A DNA stretch of 33,397 bases from Lacrimispora celerecrescens (GCF_000732605.1 NZ_JPME01000047.1:3-33399), one strand, 5' to 3'. Numbered from the stretch's first letter, positions 15,482 through 23,285 are shown. Numbers and translations: made by a program. Notes: generated by a model from the sequence alone, not told the origin.

Positions 15482-16777
15482 ATGGTCATACATATTGTCC
15501 AACCCGGTGAAACAATCAATTCCATTTCAGAGTATTACAAAATCCCCGTTGATAGACTAATATTGGAAAACGGAATTACAAACCCTGGCAATTTAGCAGT
15601 AGGACAAACAATTGTGATTGTTCAACCTGAAACACTCTATACCGTCCAGGCTGGTGATACTTTGGAGAGTATTGCAAAGCAGCATGGCACGACATCAATG
15701 GAATTATTAAGAAATAATCCCTATCTTTCAGATAGAGAATCTTTGTACATCGGTGAATCCATAGTCATAAGCTATCAAACGAATAAATCAAGAACGATTG
15801 CCACTAGCGGTTATGCCTTTCCTTATATAGATAAATCTGTCTTATTAAAAACACTTCCTTTTTTATCTTATCTTACCATATTCGATTATAGGACTACAAG
15901 TGAGGGCGAAATTATCTCCAGTGCTGACGAAACTGAACTTATCAAGTTGGCTAAAACCTATGGTGTTGCGCCTATGATGTTTATTTCCACTATATCGGAA
16001 GAGGGCATAGTTAGCGGTGAAGTGACCAATAATATTTTAAATAATCCTACTGTACAGGATCACCTTATTGACAGTGTTCTTCAAACACTGAAGGCTAAAG
16101 GCTATTATGGTATTAATATATATGTCGAAAACATCACCTATGGCAACATAAATGACTATGTAGAATATTTAAAAAAAGCCTCTGCTAGATTTCATTCGGA
16201 AGGCTACAGAATAGTGATTACTATAACACCGGCTACAAATATTAATACCCCTAACGTTAGTTTTGAAAAAATAGATTATTCAAAACTGACTGAATTTGTA
16301 GATGGAATTATATTTGCCTCATATGATTGGGCAAGGTCTTACGGTTACCCAATCTCGATTTATCCGGTTGATTTTTTAACGGAATTGTTAGATTATGCGG
16401 TTAATATTATCCCTTCTGAAAAAATTTTTCTAGGAGTTACCACTCTAGGTTATGATTGGACACTTCCCTATGTTCCTGGCGCCACAGAAGCTACTATAAT
16501 AACCAATAATAGTGCTGTACAAATTGCAGCGGAAAAGGGTATACCTATACAATTTAATGATGCAGCACAATCACCCTACTTCAATTATACAGACAGTGAT
16601 GGGATTCAGCATGTAATATGGTTTAAAGATGCAAGAAGTTTTGATTCAAGAGCCGGATTGGTGGAAAAGTATAATCTCCAAGGCTTATCTATTTGGACTA
16701 TTATGAGATTTGATAACCAAATGTGGTTTATTATTAATACTCAATATTTTATAGAGAAGATTATGGGGGTTGGCTAA
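15482..16777 (+). CDS. LysM - GH18 protein, spore cortex enzyme-like (YaaH/SleL type)
   Basis: A 431-residue protein with two LysM peptidoglycan-binding repeats (about 2-46 and 52-97) and a family 18 glycosidase-like barrel (about 110-430). It has no signal peptide, as in SleL/YaaH proteins that are made in the mother cell and bound to the spore. The active-site strand reads GYYGINIYVENI where family members show DG-x-NIDFE: Glu216 is kept but both Asp positions are Tyr. This variant may alter or remove hydrolysis. GAGG at 15472-15475 is six bases from ATG 15482; a TTG at 15470 is rejected. A weak TTGTTA-N19-TATAAT lies upstream. Confidence 0.85.
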   Translation: MVIHIVQPGETINSISEYYKIPVDRLILENGITNPGNLAVGQTIVIVQPETLYTVQAGDTLESIAKQHGTTSMELLRNNPYLSDRESLYIGESIVISYQTNKSRTIATSGYAFPYIDKSVLLKTLPFLSYLTIFDYRTTSEGEIISSADETELIKLAKTYGVAPMMFISTISEEGIVSGEVTNNILNNPTVQDHLIDSVLQTLKAKGYYGINIYVENITYGNINDYVEYLKKASARFHSEGYRIVITITPATNINTPNVSFEKIDYSKLTEFVDGIIFASYDWARSYGYPISIYPVDFLTELLDYAVNIIPSEKIFLGVTTLGYDWTLPYVPGATEATIITNNSAVQIAAEKGIPIQFNDAAQSPYFNYTDSDGIQHVIWFKDARSFDSRAGLVEKYNLQGLSIWTIMRFDNQMWFIINTQYFIEKIMGVG

Positions 16778-16888
16778 GCAATTATGCGCTTGTTTAGATG
16801 TTTAGCGGAAGATTTTTTGATATAAAAATTGCAACTGGCTAAGGATCTTAGATTGATGCGATTGAAAGAACTGTTTCATCAATAGAAG

Positions 16889-16923
16889 AGAAAGACGATA
16901 GATTTATTCACTATCGTCTTTCT
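16889..16923. terminator. Hairpin, probable bidirectional terminator
   Basis: A perfect 13-bp stem, AGAAAGACGATAG (16889-16901) with CTATCGTCTTTCT (16911-16923), and a nine-base loop. Downstream sequence is pyrimidine-rich on both strands without a pure T-run. It lies between the LysM-GH18 gene and the end of the opposite-strand XRE pseudogene, whose stop codon is in the loop. Confidence 0.6.
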
Positions 16924-17199
16924 TTGCGTCTTGTTTCATTTTATCAACATATAAGAGAAGCCTGCTAACTGTTGGATCGTCTGAAACGATTATATCGTTT
17001 GGGGTACATTCTAACTCACGGCAAATCGCCTCAAGAGTATCAAATGAAATGCGAGTTGTTTCACCTTCGTAAATTTTTTCAGCTGCATCTCGTCCTATTC
17101 CTATGGATTTCGCAAATTGATTTATATTGGTTTCCCCAAGTACGCGCTAGTGTTATGCGGATACTTTTCGTCTACTAGCTTTTTTAAATTTAATCGCAT
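16904..17199 (-). pseudogene. Frameshifted XRE-type regulator
   Basis: On the minus strand, AGGGGG precedes an ATG at 17199 that opens MRLNLKKLVDEKYPHNTSAY. This frame stops five codons later. A shift of one base near 17138-17145 restores …GETNINQFAKSIGIGRDAAE… and runs on to a stop at 16904, with a complete HTH pattern (INQFAKSIGIGRDAAEKIYEG) and a typical C-terminus. The start, ribosome binding site and most codons are intact, so the damage is recent or the base call is wrong. The intact product would be about 97 residues. Confidence 0.75.
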
Positions 17200-17285
17200 A
17201 TTGTTTTGCCCCCTAATTATATTGTTGAGAATGTATTCTTAACGGGTACTTTTGACATTATATACTATATCACATATTGTAAAAC

Positions 17286-17375
17286 GTGGTAGCAGATGCA
17301 AAGTGGGAAGAAGTTATTGAACCGAAGGAGCTGCGAGAAAATATTGAAAGAAATTGTGGTAGAAGACATAAATAA
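17286..17375 (+). other. Short open frame, possible gene-end fragment
   Basis: A GTG-started frame of 29 codons (…ADAKWEEVIEPKELRENIE…) stops at 17373-17375 in the base of the cspA terminator. It is protein-like in composition but has no ribosome binding site. It may be the 3' relic of a lost gene. Confidence 0.25.
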
Positions 17376-17403
17376 AAAAGACCACTTATAAGCAGTCTTT
17401 TTT
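17374..17403 (-). terminator. Terminator of cold-shock gene
   Basis: Stem AAAAAAGAC (17374-17382) with GTCTTTTTT (17395-17403), enclosing the palindrome CTTATAAG. On the minus strand it ends in a T-run, ten bases after the cold-shock stop codon. Confidence 0.8.
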
Positions 17404-17413
17404 ATCAATTGGT

Positions 17414-17614
17414 TTATGCAAGACGAACATTAACAGCCTGTGGGCCACGATTACCTTCTGCTACGTCAAATGTTACCGACTGACCATCTTCTAATGATTT
17501 ATAACCGTCCATAGCAAGGCCTGAAAAATGAACGAAATATTCTGTGCCTCTCCCGTCGCTGATAAAACCAAATCCTTTTTGTGCATTAAACCATTTTACT
17601 GTACCCTTATACAT
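17414..17614 (-). CDS. Cold-shock protein (CspA family)
   Basis: A 66-residue single cold-shock domain, the full normal length. RNP1 (KGFGFI, 14-19) and RNP2 (YFVHF, 26-30) RNA-binding motifs are present. Such proteins bind single-stranded RNA and act as RNA chaperones in cold or stationary phase. GGAGG lies just before the ATG. The leader of about 120 bases contains a long hairpin. It is a paralogue of the gene at 32966-33163 (similar throughout, both on the minus strand). Confidence 0.95.
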   Translation of the reverse strand: MYKGTVKWFNAQKGFGFISDGRGTEYFVHFSGLAMDGYKSLEDGQSVTFDVAEGNRGPQAVNVRLA

Positions 17615-17662
17615 GAAAGATACCTCCTTAAATTAATACTATATTAGTTCTAAAACTAAAAA

Positions 17663-17714
17663 TCGCATATATAAGTAAATCATCAATAGAATAATGACTT
17701 ACATATATATGCGA
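17663..17714 (-). promoter_or_regulatory. Long hairpin in cold-shock gene leader
   Basis: Arms 17663-17683 and 17694-17714 pair over 21 positions with one mismatch and one G-T pair (TCGCATATATAAGT… / …ACATATATATGCGA), loop ten bases. It lies in the 5' leader of the minus-strand cold-shock mRNA and is very AT-rich, so it could act as a temperature-sensitive structure. Confidence 0.65.
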
Positions 17715-17742
17715 AATCAAGACTTTATTAAAATACTATTTT

Positions 17743-17771
17743 AGCATAACATAATAATTAGTATAAGTCAA
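17743..17771 (-). promoter_or_regulatory. Sigma-A promoter of cold-shock gene
   Basis: On the minus strand TTGACT (17771-17766), 17 bases, TATGCT (17748-17743). Transcription would start near 17736, giving a leader of about 120 bases. Confidence 0.7.
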
Positions 17772-17802
17772 TAGAGAATTACAAGAAAAAAGAGGAATGT
17801 GT

Positions 17803-17898
17803 GTGAAAGTAAATGTGTGGTTTACCGTACCTGATATGTCGATTTACATTGTGTTTGGAATTGGAGTGGCCGTAGGATTAAATAAATCTTTCAAATGA
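17803..17898 (+). CDS. 31-residue putative membrane peptide
   Basis: An AGAGG site and GTG 17803 open MKVNVWFTVPDMSIYIVFGI, then GVAVGLNKSFK and a stop. Residues about 12-26 form one hydrophobic helix with a basic tail, as in small membrane peptides or type I toxins. It is too short for similarity-based naming. An imperfect hairpin with a pyrimidine-rich tail follows at 17915-17949. Confidence 0.4.
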   Translation: MKVNVWFTVPDMSIYIVFGIGVAVGLNKSFK

Positions 17899-17914
17899 AA
17901 TAGAATAAAAAAAA

Positions 17915-17949
17915 GAAAAAGACAGATTTCCATCTGCCCTTTCTCTTTC
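17915..17949 (+). terminator. Possible weak terminator
   Basis: GAAAAAGACAGAT and ATCTGCCCTTTCTC can form an interrupted stem around TTCC, followed by pyrimidines. The rest of the gap to 18136 contains no gene; an AT-rich promoter-like stretch precedes the next start. Confidence 0.35.
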
Positions 17950-18135
17950 AGATACGTCTATATAGTCATACATACAAGCCGTGACATGTGAGCGTAATAG
18001 CCCGCCATAGAGTGTATGTGCGCTGATAGTCGTTATCGGAATTAGTTTTAAACCGGAGATTTCTGAATGATAATAATGTTCCCTTTGGGCATAATGGGAA
18101 TAATATATAATAGGGGTTAATATGGAGGTGAATTT

Positions 18136-18372
18136 ATGCGAGGTTATGTGTCTATTGGAATATTTTTCATCGGAATAATCTTGGCTGCTTATATTGGTTA
18201 TTGGACTCTTTTCATTAAGCCCATCATGGTTTGTGTTTCAGCATCAAAGGCAGGAGCGTTGACGTCTGCAATGACGACGATGACAATAATCAAATGTGCC
18301 TTATCGTGGCTGGTTGCCGGTGTGATTTTTGGATTGGGGTATATCGCTGCGATGATTGTGAGTCACAAATAA
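18136..18372 (+). CDS. Small membrane protein
   Basis: A 78-residue protein with two hydrophobic helices (about 4-30 and 50-75) separated by a small Ala/Ser/Thr-rich segment. GGAGGTG eight bases before ATG 18136 is a strong translation signal. It is not recognised; the length and topology fit a small conserved integral membrane protein of accessory regions. The next small gene begins 29 bases later with its own strong site, so the two are likely co-transcribed. Confidence 0.6.
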   Translation: MRGYVSIGIFFIGIILAAYIGYWTLFIKPIMVCVSASKAGALTSAMTTMTIIKCALSWLVAGVIFGLGYIAAMIVSHK

Positions 18373-18401
18373 TTTAGGACGTTGTATTGGAGGAAGAAAC
18401 G

Positions 18402-18545
18402 ATGTTGAACGAAGAGGTACAAGCATGGGTAGATTTGGGGTTTTCAGAGGAAGAGGCAATTGCAATGTCTAATGCAATGAAGGACAGATATGACGATGTT
18501 GAAATAACAGACGATGATTCTAATTCACCTAATAACGATTATTGA
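18402..18545 (+). CDS. Small acidic protein
   Basis: A 47-residue protein behind a strong GGAGG site (18389-18393). It starts with an amphipathic segment (EEVQAWVDLGFSEEEAIAMS) and ends with a very acidic Asp/Asn tail. The first part resembles a UBA-like or short helical recruitment module, but no family is certain. It follows the 78-residue membrane protein by 29 bases and may be its soluble partner. Confidence 0.5.
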   Translation: MLNEEVQAWVDLGFSEEEAIAMSNAMKDRYDDVEITDDDSNSPNNDY

Positions 18546-18752
18546 GAGCCAATACGATGAAACTGTTCATTGAATAAAGGGGTGATTTTATTAAAGCGAT
18601 TTTTATGCAGATGCCACTGTCCTGTCTTCAACCTGGCGTACGGGCTGGATTGATAGAGATTATGGCTTACATAGTCAAATTCCGATGTAGCCAAGTGGAT
18701 ATCGTGACAAATCTCTCTTTTAAAACTATGATTTAACAAACGAAATTTAACA

Positions 18753-18781
18753 TTGATATTTAGCGAGTTTTGCTGTATTCT
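18753..18781 (+). promoter_or_regulatory. Sigma-A promoter of acetyltransferase operon
   Basis: TTGATA (18753-18758), 17 bases, TATTCT (18776-18781), about 37 bases before the GNAT start. Confidence 0.55.
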
Positions 18782-18817
18782 TCATATATAAAATAGAAAG
18801 TGAAAGGATTTTTAAAT

Positions 18818-19303
18818 ATGAAAACAGAAATCACAGTTGCTTATGATAATATCAGAGAAATTAAAGAATTGTTTTTAGAGTATACTCATATGTTGGTTGA
18901 AAACGACCCTGATTTTGCTGAATATTTAAAAATTCAAAATTACGATTCTGAACTTGAACATTTGGCGGATAAATACGGACAACCAAATGGTAGATTATAC
19001 ATAGTGAAAGTTGAAAATGAAGCAGTTGGCTGCATTGGTTTGAGAAAAATAGATGATGATAATTGTGAAATGAAAAGATTGTATGTTAAACCTGCATTCC
19101 GAGGAAATAAAATTGCAAATAAACTAGTAGAACAAATTATTGATGATGCAAAAGAAATAGGTTATAAAAGCATTCTACTGGACACACTGCCATTTTTGGA
19201 AGGAGCAATACGTTTATATAAGAAACTTGGATTTTATGAAGTTGAATCATATAATAATAGTCCGATGGATAATTTGGTATATTTGAAATTAGATTTAAAT
19301 TAA
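18818..19303 (+). CDS. GNAT family N-acetyltransferase
   Basis: A 161-residue acetyl-CoA-dependent acetyltransferase. Motif A for CoA binding is VKPAFRGNKIANKLVEQII, preceded by the strand CEMKRLY; the C-terminal part (LPFLEGAIRLYKKLGFYEV) is the usual motif B. Substrate cannot be told; the family includes small-molecule, antibiotic and protein acetyltransferases. AAAGGA at 18803-18808 supports ATG 18818 rather than the GTG at 18800. A gene of unknown function follows after 20 bases. Confidence 0.9.
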   Translation: MKTEITVAYDNIREIKELFLEYTHMLVENDPDFAEYLKIQNYDSELEHLADKYGQPNGRLYIVKVENEAVGCIGLRKIDDDNCEMKRLYVKPAFRGNKIANKLVEQIIDDAKEIGYKSILLDTLPFLEGAIRLYKKLGFYEVESYNNSPMDNLVYLKLDLN

Positions 19304-19323
19304 AACCAGAGAGGAAAATCGTA

Positions 19324-19581
19324 ATGGAATTTTATTTTAAGTCCAAAGGTGCAAAGACCCATCTTTACCGGGAAAGTGGGTTTATTGATGAGGATTTGGG
19401 TGAGCTGACGGAAACATTTACAGGTAAACTAAAGACCCAAAATTTATTAGGTGAAAATTTTGAGTTAGAAGATATTTCTGGCTTTTTTTCAAAGGGAAAC
19501 AAGTATTCCATCAAAAGTACTAAGGGACTAAGTGGCATTATAGAGAAAAAAAGCTTTGGTGGCAGGTATGTTTTGAAATAA
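19324..19581 (+). CDS. Hypothetical protein
   Basis: An 85-residue cytosolic protein, apparently all beta (alternating polar and hydrophobic strands, ending KKSFGGRYVLK). AGAGGA precedes the ATG by eight bases. It is in the same transcript as the GNAT gene and ends at a hairpin terminator. Not recognised. Confidence 0.6.
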   Translation: MEFYFKSKGAKTHLYRESGFIDEDLGELTETFTGKLKTQNLLGENFELEDISGFFSKGNKYSIKSTKGLSGIIEKKSFGGRYVLK

Positions 19582-19609
19582 CAAGGTTTTATAAGTATGT
19601 AGAAGATGG

Positions 19610-19649
19610 GGCATTGGAGATATTATCCAATGCCTATGCCTCTCTTTTT
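19610..19649 (+). terminator. Rho-independent terminator
   Basis: GGCATTGGA (19610-19618) pairs perfectly with TCCAATGCC (19626-19634); a T-run follows six bases later at 19645-19649. Confidence 0.7.
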
Positions 19650-19741
19650 ACGTTTACTCAAAATTATTGAATCTGATAGTTGGAGGTATCTAGTACCTTC
19701 GTTAAAAAATAGTTGGCATGCATAGAAATTTTACAAAAAAA

Positions 19742-19780
19742 GAACATATGTTTGCATTTGCGGCATATCTGTGTTATAAT
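19742..19780 (+). promoter_or_regulatory. SOS-type promoter with LexA box
   Basis: GAACATATGTTTG (19742-19754) fits the Gram-positive LexA/DinR box (CGAACATATGTTCG) apart from its edges. It overlaps the -35 TTGCAT (19752-19757), which is 17 bases from a perfect TATAAT (19775-19780). LexA bound here would block the promoter. Confidence 0.65.
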
Positions 19781-20066
19781 ATGCATAGGGTCAAATAACT
19801 CAACGTGTTAAGTAAGGATATCTGCTGTTTCTGAAATTATTAATTGCTCATTCTTCAAATGAAAAAAATCCACTGTATAAAAGTTTGTTATAATGCATTT
19901 GGCTATTCACCTTTACAATCCACGTTCTATCTGTTTTAAAACCAACAGAAACAGGTGGCGGACGAAATTCCTGTTGCCTGACCTTCAGGAAATTGATGCC
20001 GTATTATTCAGATAGCAGAGATTTTTAGAAAATCACTTGATGTGGTTTTAATTTTTAATCATGAAA
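19781..20066 (+). other. Non-coding leader or decayed gene after SOS promoter
   Basis: About 290 bases between the first LexA box and the second. All frames are broken; short open stretches (for example …RWRTKFLLPDLQEIDAVLFR) look protein-like but match nothing I know. It may be a long 5' leader or the remains of a damage-inducible gene. Confidence 0.3.
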
Positions 20067-20080
20067 CGAACATTTGTTCT
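20067..20080 (+). promoter_or_regulatory. LexA box upstream of small gene
   Basis: CGAACATTTGTTCT matches the LexA/DinR half-site pair CGAAC-N4-GTTCg at all but the last position. It lies 22 bases before the ATG at 20102, where LexA could also block transcripts from upstream. Confidence 0.65.
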
Positions 20081-20101
20081 AATGTGAAAGGAGACTCGCG
20101 T

Positions 20102-20356
20102 ATGATGATCACAAGAAACAACTTAAATGAAATTTTATTTGAAAACCAGGATGCAAGGCTGTTAATTGAACGGGTAGTTTCCCATACGCAAGCTACTCTA
20201 TATTATTATCATGACAATGAGATCACCGTAGAGAAGGCATTGGAGATATACAACCGTGCAATGAGGGCGGAAGAGGATGATGCATCCTCTGGCGTATCTT
20301 TCTTGGATTTTTCCAGAGAAAAAAACAAATTGGTGTATACGGGAAGTACTTGCTGA
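20102..20356 (+). CDS. Putative SOS-regulated small protein
   Basis: An 84-residue cytosolic protein, mostly helical in its first 60 residues (NNLNEILFENQDARLLIERV … EKALEIYNRAMRAEEDD), with a short C-terminal segment ending in Cys. AAAGGAG eight bases before ATG 20102 is strong. I do not recognise the family; it is not a YneA-type division inhibitor (no membrane segment or LysM) nor a LexA or UmuD protein. The LexA box just upstream, and a second one 350 bases up, argue for induction by DNA damage. Confidence 0.65.
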   Translation: MMITRNNLNEILFENQDARLLIERVVSHTQATLYYYHDNEITVEKALEIYNRAMRAEEDDASSGVSFLDFSREKNKLVYTGSTC

Positions 20357-20431
20357 AATGACTCTTGGACATGAATTTATATCAATGCAAAATTAAAACA
20401 ATTCAAAACAGGATGAAATAATAATAAAATA

Positions 20432-20460
20432 TTGACATAAATTATAAAATTATGTATAAT
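20432..20460 (+). promoter_or_regulatory. Strong sigma-A promoter of opp operon
   Basis: TTGACA (20432-20437), 17 bases, TATAAT (20455-20460): both hexamers are perfect. The leader to oppA is about 68 bases. Confidence 0.85.
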
Positions 20461-20535
20461 TCAAATAATTTCATAGGCGAAATGCCGATGAATTAAGATG
20501 AAACAAGAAAAGTAATATTAAAAGGAGAGGGAAAA

Positions 20536-22212
20536 ATGAAAAAAAGAGTATTAGCTTTAGGCACTGTAGCCTGTTTAGCTATTGGTGCGCTGACGGGTTG
20601 TGGATTTACCGGATCTAACAGCAGTCCCACCACTGGAGGATCTTCCGAAAGTGCGGCGTCAACGGAAGCCGCTTCTAACAAAACGGAGGCTCCGGCAACC
20701 GGCGATCAGATACTTAGTGTATATGCAAATGCTGAGATCAAAACCCTGGTACAATGGGCTGCTTCTGACAATCAGTCTTCCAAGGTGAACAATAACGCAT
20801 TTGAAGGTCTGCTTCGTCTGGACCAAAACCATGATGCGCAGCCAGCACTTGCGGAAAGCTATGATGTTTCCGATGATAAACTTACATACACCTTTCATTT
20901 GAGAGACGGCTTGCAATGGAGCGACGGAACTCCTTTGACAGCAAATGATTTTGTATTTGCCTGGTTAAAGCAGATGAGTGCGGAAGCTACTAATGGCTAC
21001 AGCTTCATCATGACAGACTATATTGTAAACGGTGCGGAGTATAACGAAGGCAAAGCAAGTGCAGAAGAAGTGGGAGTAAAGGCCCTTGATGACAAGACCT
21101 TCCAGGTGACTTTAAAAGCTCCTACCCCTTATTTTTCCCGTTTAACTGTTCTTTGTCAGTTCTTCCCGTTAAATGAAGCATATGTTACTTCAAAAGGTGA
21201 TCAGTATGGTTTAAGTGCAGAGAACATGATTTACTGCGGACCATATGTTATCACCAGCTATGATCCGGCGGTAGGGGCTACTTTGAAAAAGAATGATAAG
21301 TACTGGGATGCGGCTAATGTGAAGGTTGAAAATGCTCAGGTAAGAGTTATGAAGGATGCATCTGCAGCTCTTAATGCATATTTAGCCAATGAACTGAGCC
21401 AGGTGGCTCTTGATTCTGCCAACGTAGCTGCTTATCAGAACAATCCGGAATTCAGTTCTAAGAGCGAGTTCAGAACCGAATATCTGCAGTTCTCCTTAAG
21501 CAATCCGGTTATGGCAAACAAGAATATCCGCAGGGCTGTTTCTATGGCTATTGACCGTGAAACTTTAGTTAAAGCAATTCTTGCTGATGGCTCTGCTCCA
21601 AGTGCTGGTCTGATTGCAGAAGGCATGTATGGAAATGAAAGCAAAAGCTTCCGCGATTTAAACGGAAATATCTGCCAATTTGATCCGGAACAGGCTAAAA
21701 AGTACTGGGAAGAGGGCTGTAAGGAATTGGGTCAAACACCAACTCTGACTTTGCTGGTAAGAGATGATTCTGTGACAAAAGCGGTTGCAACTTACATACA
21801 AAGTGAATTAAATAAGAATTTAGGCATTGATATTGTAATCGATACCAAGACGGTTCAGGCAAGAAATGAATTAATGGATAATGATAATTACATGTTTGCA
21901 TCTACCGCATGGGGCGCTGATTATGATGATGCCATGACATACCTTGATTTATGGACCAACGGCACTCCGTACCGTGGCTCCTATCAAAATGAAGAATACA
22001 ATAAGCTGATTAACGACGCAAGAGTTGAAACCGATGACGCAAAGCGCCTGGATATGCTGCTGCAGGCGGAGAATCTTCTAATTGATGAGGATGTGATCGT
22101 TGCACCTTTGTATCATAGAGGTTCCGCAACCCTTACAAAATCCAATGTGAAAGGATTGATCAATCATCCTTTCGGTCCAGATGTGGAATTTAAATACGCT
22201 TATTTTGAGTAA
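20536..22212 (+). CDS. oppA: Oligopeptide ABC transporter substrate-binding lipoprotein
   Basis: A 558-residue family 5 extracellular solute-binding protein that captures peptides for the OppBCDF transporter. A lipoprotein signal peptide ends in ALTGC with lipidated Cys22, then a Ser/Thr-rich linker to about residue 55. The fold signature LAESYDVSDDKLTYTFHLRD followed by GLQWSDGTPLTANDF is clear near residues 103-145. AAAGGAGAGGG gives a strong start. Placed first in the operon and followed by a hairpin, it should be made in excess over the membrane parts, which is usual for binding proteins. Substrate class (peptide versus glycopeptide) is not decided by sequence. Confidence 0.93.
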   Translation: MKKRVLALGTVACLAIGALTGCGFTGSNSSPTTGGSSESAASTEAASNKTEAPATGDQILSVYANAEIKTLVQWAASDNQSSKVNNNAFEGLLRLDQNHDAQPALAESYDVSDDKLTYTFHLRDGLQWSDGTPLTANDFVFAWLKQMSAEATNGYSFIMTDYIVNGAEYNEGKASAEEVGVKALDDKTFQVTLKAPTPYFSRLTVLCQFFPLNEAYVTSKGDQYGLSAENMIYCGPYVITSYDPAVGATLKKNDKYWDAANVKVENAQVRVMKDASAALNAYLANELSQVALDSANVAAYQNNPEFSSKSEFRTEYLQFSLSNPVMANKNIRRAVSMAIDRETLVKAILADGSAPSAGLIAEGMYGNESKSFRDLNGNICQFDPEQAKKYWEEGCKELGQTPTLTLLVRDDSVTKAVATYIQSELNKNLGIDIVIDTKTVQARNELMDNDNYMFASTAWGADYDDAMTYLDLWTNGTPYRGSYQNEEYNKLINDARVETDDAKRLDMLLQAENLLIDEDVIVAPLYHRGSATLTKSNVKGLINHPFGPDVEFKYAYFE

Positions 22213-22261
22213 GCCGCAGCGGACAGAGGTTTGAACTGACCAAAGGAATGCGGGAAATGAG

Positions 22262-22310
22262 AAGAGCCGTCCTTCCCTTTTTAAAATTGGAAAAGGGCGG
22301 CTCTTTTTTA
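22262..22310 (+). terminator. Attenuating hairpin between oppA and oppB
   Basis: AAGAGCC (22262-22268) pairs with GGCTCTT (22299-22305), with inner CCCTTTT/AAAAGGG pairs, followed by T6. No promoter was seen before oppB, so partial read-through probably sets the oppA to oppBCDF ratio. Confidence 0.85.
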
Positions 22311-22346
22311 AGCTCATGAGAATATGAATGCAAAGGAGGACACAGC

Positions 22347-23285
22347 ATGATAAAATATATCTGCAAGCGACTGGTATATCTGGCGCTGACATTATGGGTT
22401 ATAGTAACAGCTACTTTTTTTCTGATGAAGAAGCTGCCAGGCTCTCCATTTGATTCGGAGCGCTTTAATATGATGTCCGCTCAGCAGCAGCAAGCTATTT
22501 TAGAGCAGTACGGGCTGAATGAGTCCGTACCCCGGCAATACGTAAAGTATATGGGAAATATCCTGCATGGAGATTTCGGAACATCCTTTACCTATACTGG
22601 ACAGAAGGTATCTACCGTAATCGGAGGAAGGATTGGTCCCTCCGCTTTGATTGGCCTTCAGGCGGTACTGATCGGTCTGGCTGTCGGCCTGACACTGGGA
22701 ATTATTGCGGCGTGGAGGCATAACAGCGGAATTGATTATTTCACGATGATTGTAGCTGTCCTTGGGGTTTCTGTACCTAATTTTGTAGCTGCGGCTCTTT
22801 TGCAGTATTATGTGGCCTTAAAATGGGGAATCCTGCCTGTTGGTTTCTGGACTGACTGGAAATGTTCGGTTCTTCCGTCCATTGCCTTATCCTTTTCTGC
22901 GACTGCCATGATCGCCCGGTTTATCCGGACTGAGATGTTAGAAGTGTTGGAGCAGGATTACATTGTCACTGCCAAAGCCAAGGGACTTAGCCCAATGAAG
23001 GTGCTCATGCGCCATGCGGTAAGGAATTCAATTATTCCGGTGGTGACGATTCTGGGACCTATTGTTGTAAATCTGCTGACAGGCTCTCTGGCTGTTGAGA
23101 ATATTTATACCATCCCTGGAATCGGCAGCTTATTTGTAGACAGCATAAAGGCTAATGACTATTCCACGATCATGGGAATCACGATTTTTTACAGCGCTTT
23201 TTATATTTTTGTAGTGCTGATCGTTGATATCGCTTATTCCCTCATTGATCCCAGGATTCGTCTGGCAGCCGGTAAGGAGGGTTAA
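22347..23285 (+). CDS. oppB: Oligopeptide ABC transporter permease OppB
   Basis: A 312-residue inner-membrane permease with six predicted helices, the first at about 9-29. The EAA-type loop that contacts the ATPases is seen as DYIVTAKAKGLSPMKVLMRHAVRN (about 209-232). AAAGGAGGA eight bases before the ATG. It pairs with OppC, whose gene begins two bases after its stop. Confidence 0.93.
   Translation: MIKYICKRLVYLALTLWVIVTATFFLMKKLPGSPFDSERFNMMSAQQQQAILEQYGLNESVPRQYVKYMGNILHGDFGTSFTYTGQKVSTVIGGRIGPSALIGLQAVLIGLAVGLTLGIIAAWRHNSGIDYFTMIVAVLGVSVPNFVAAALLQYYVALKWGILPVGFWTDWKCSVLPSIALSFSATAMIARFIRTEMLEVLEQDYIVTAKAKGLSPMKVLMRHAVRNSIIPVVTILGPIVVNLLTGSLAVENIYTIPGIGSLFVDSIKANDYSTIMGITIFYSAFYIFVVLIVDIAYSLIDPRIRLAAGKEG

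Noticed and set aside
16972-17178. Plus-strand open frame of 68 codons
   Set aside because: It lies antisense to the frameshifted XRE gene, lacks a ribosome binding site and does not look like a natural protein; the minus-strand reading explains the sequence better.
18539-18739. Minus-strand open frame of 66 codons between small-protein genes and GNAT gene
   Set aside because: It has a TTG start with no ribosome binding site and no recognised similarity. It could be a remnant, but the sequence alone does not support a gene.
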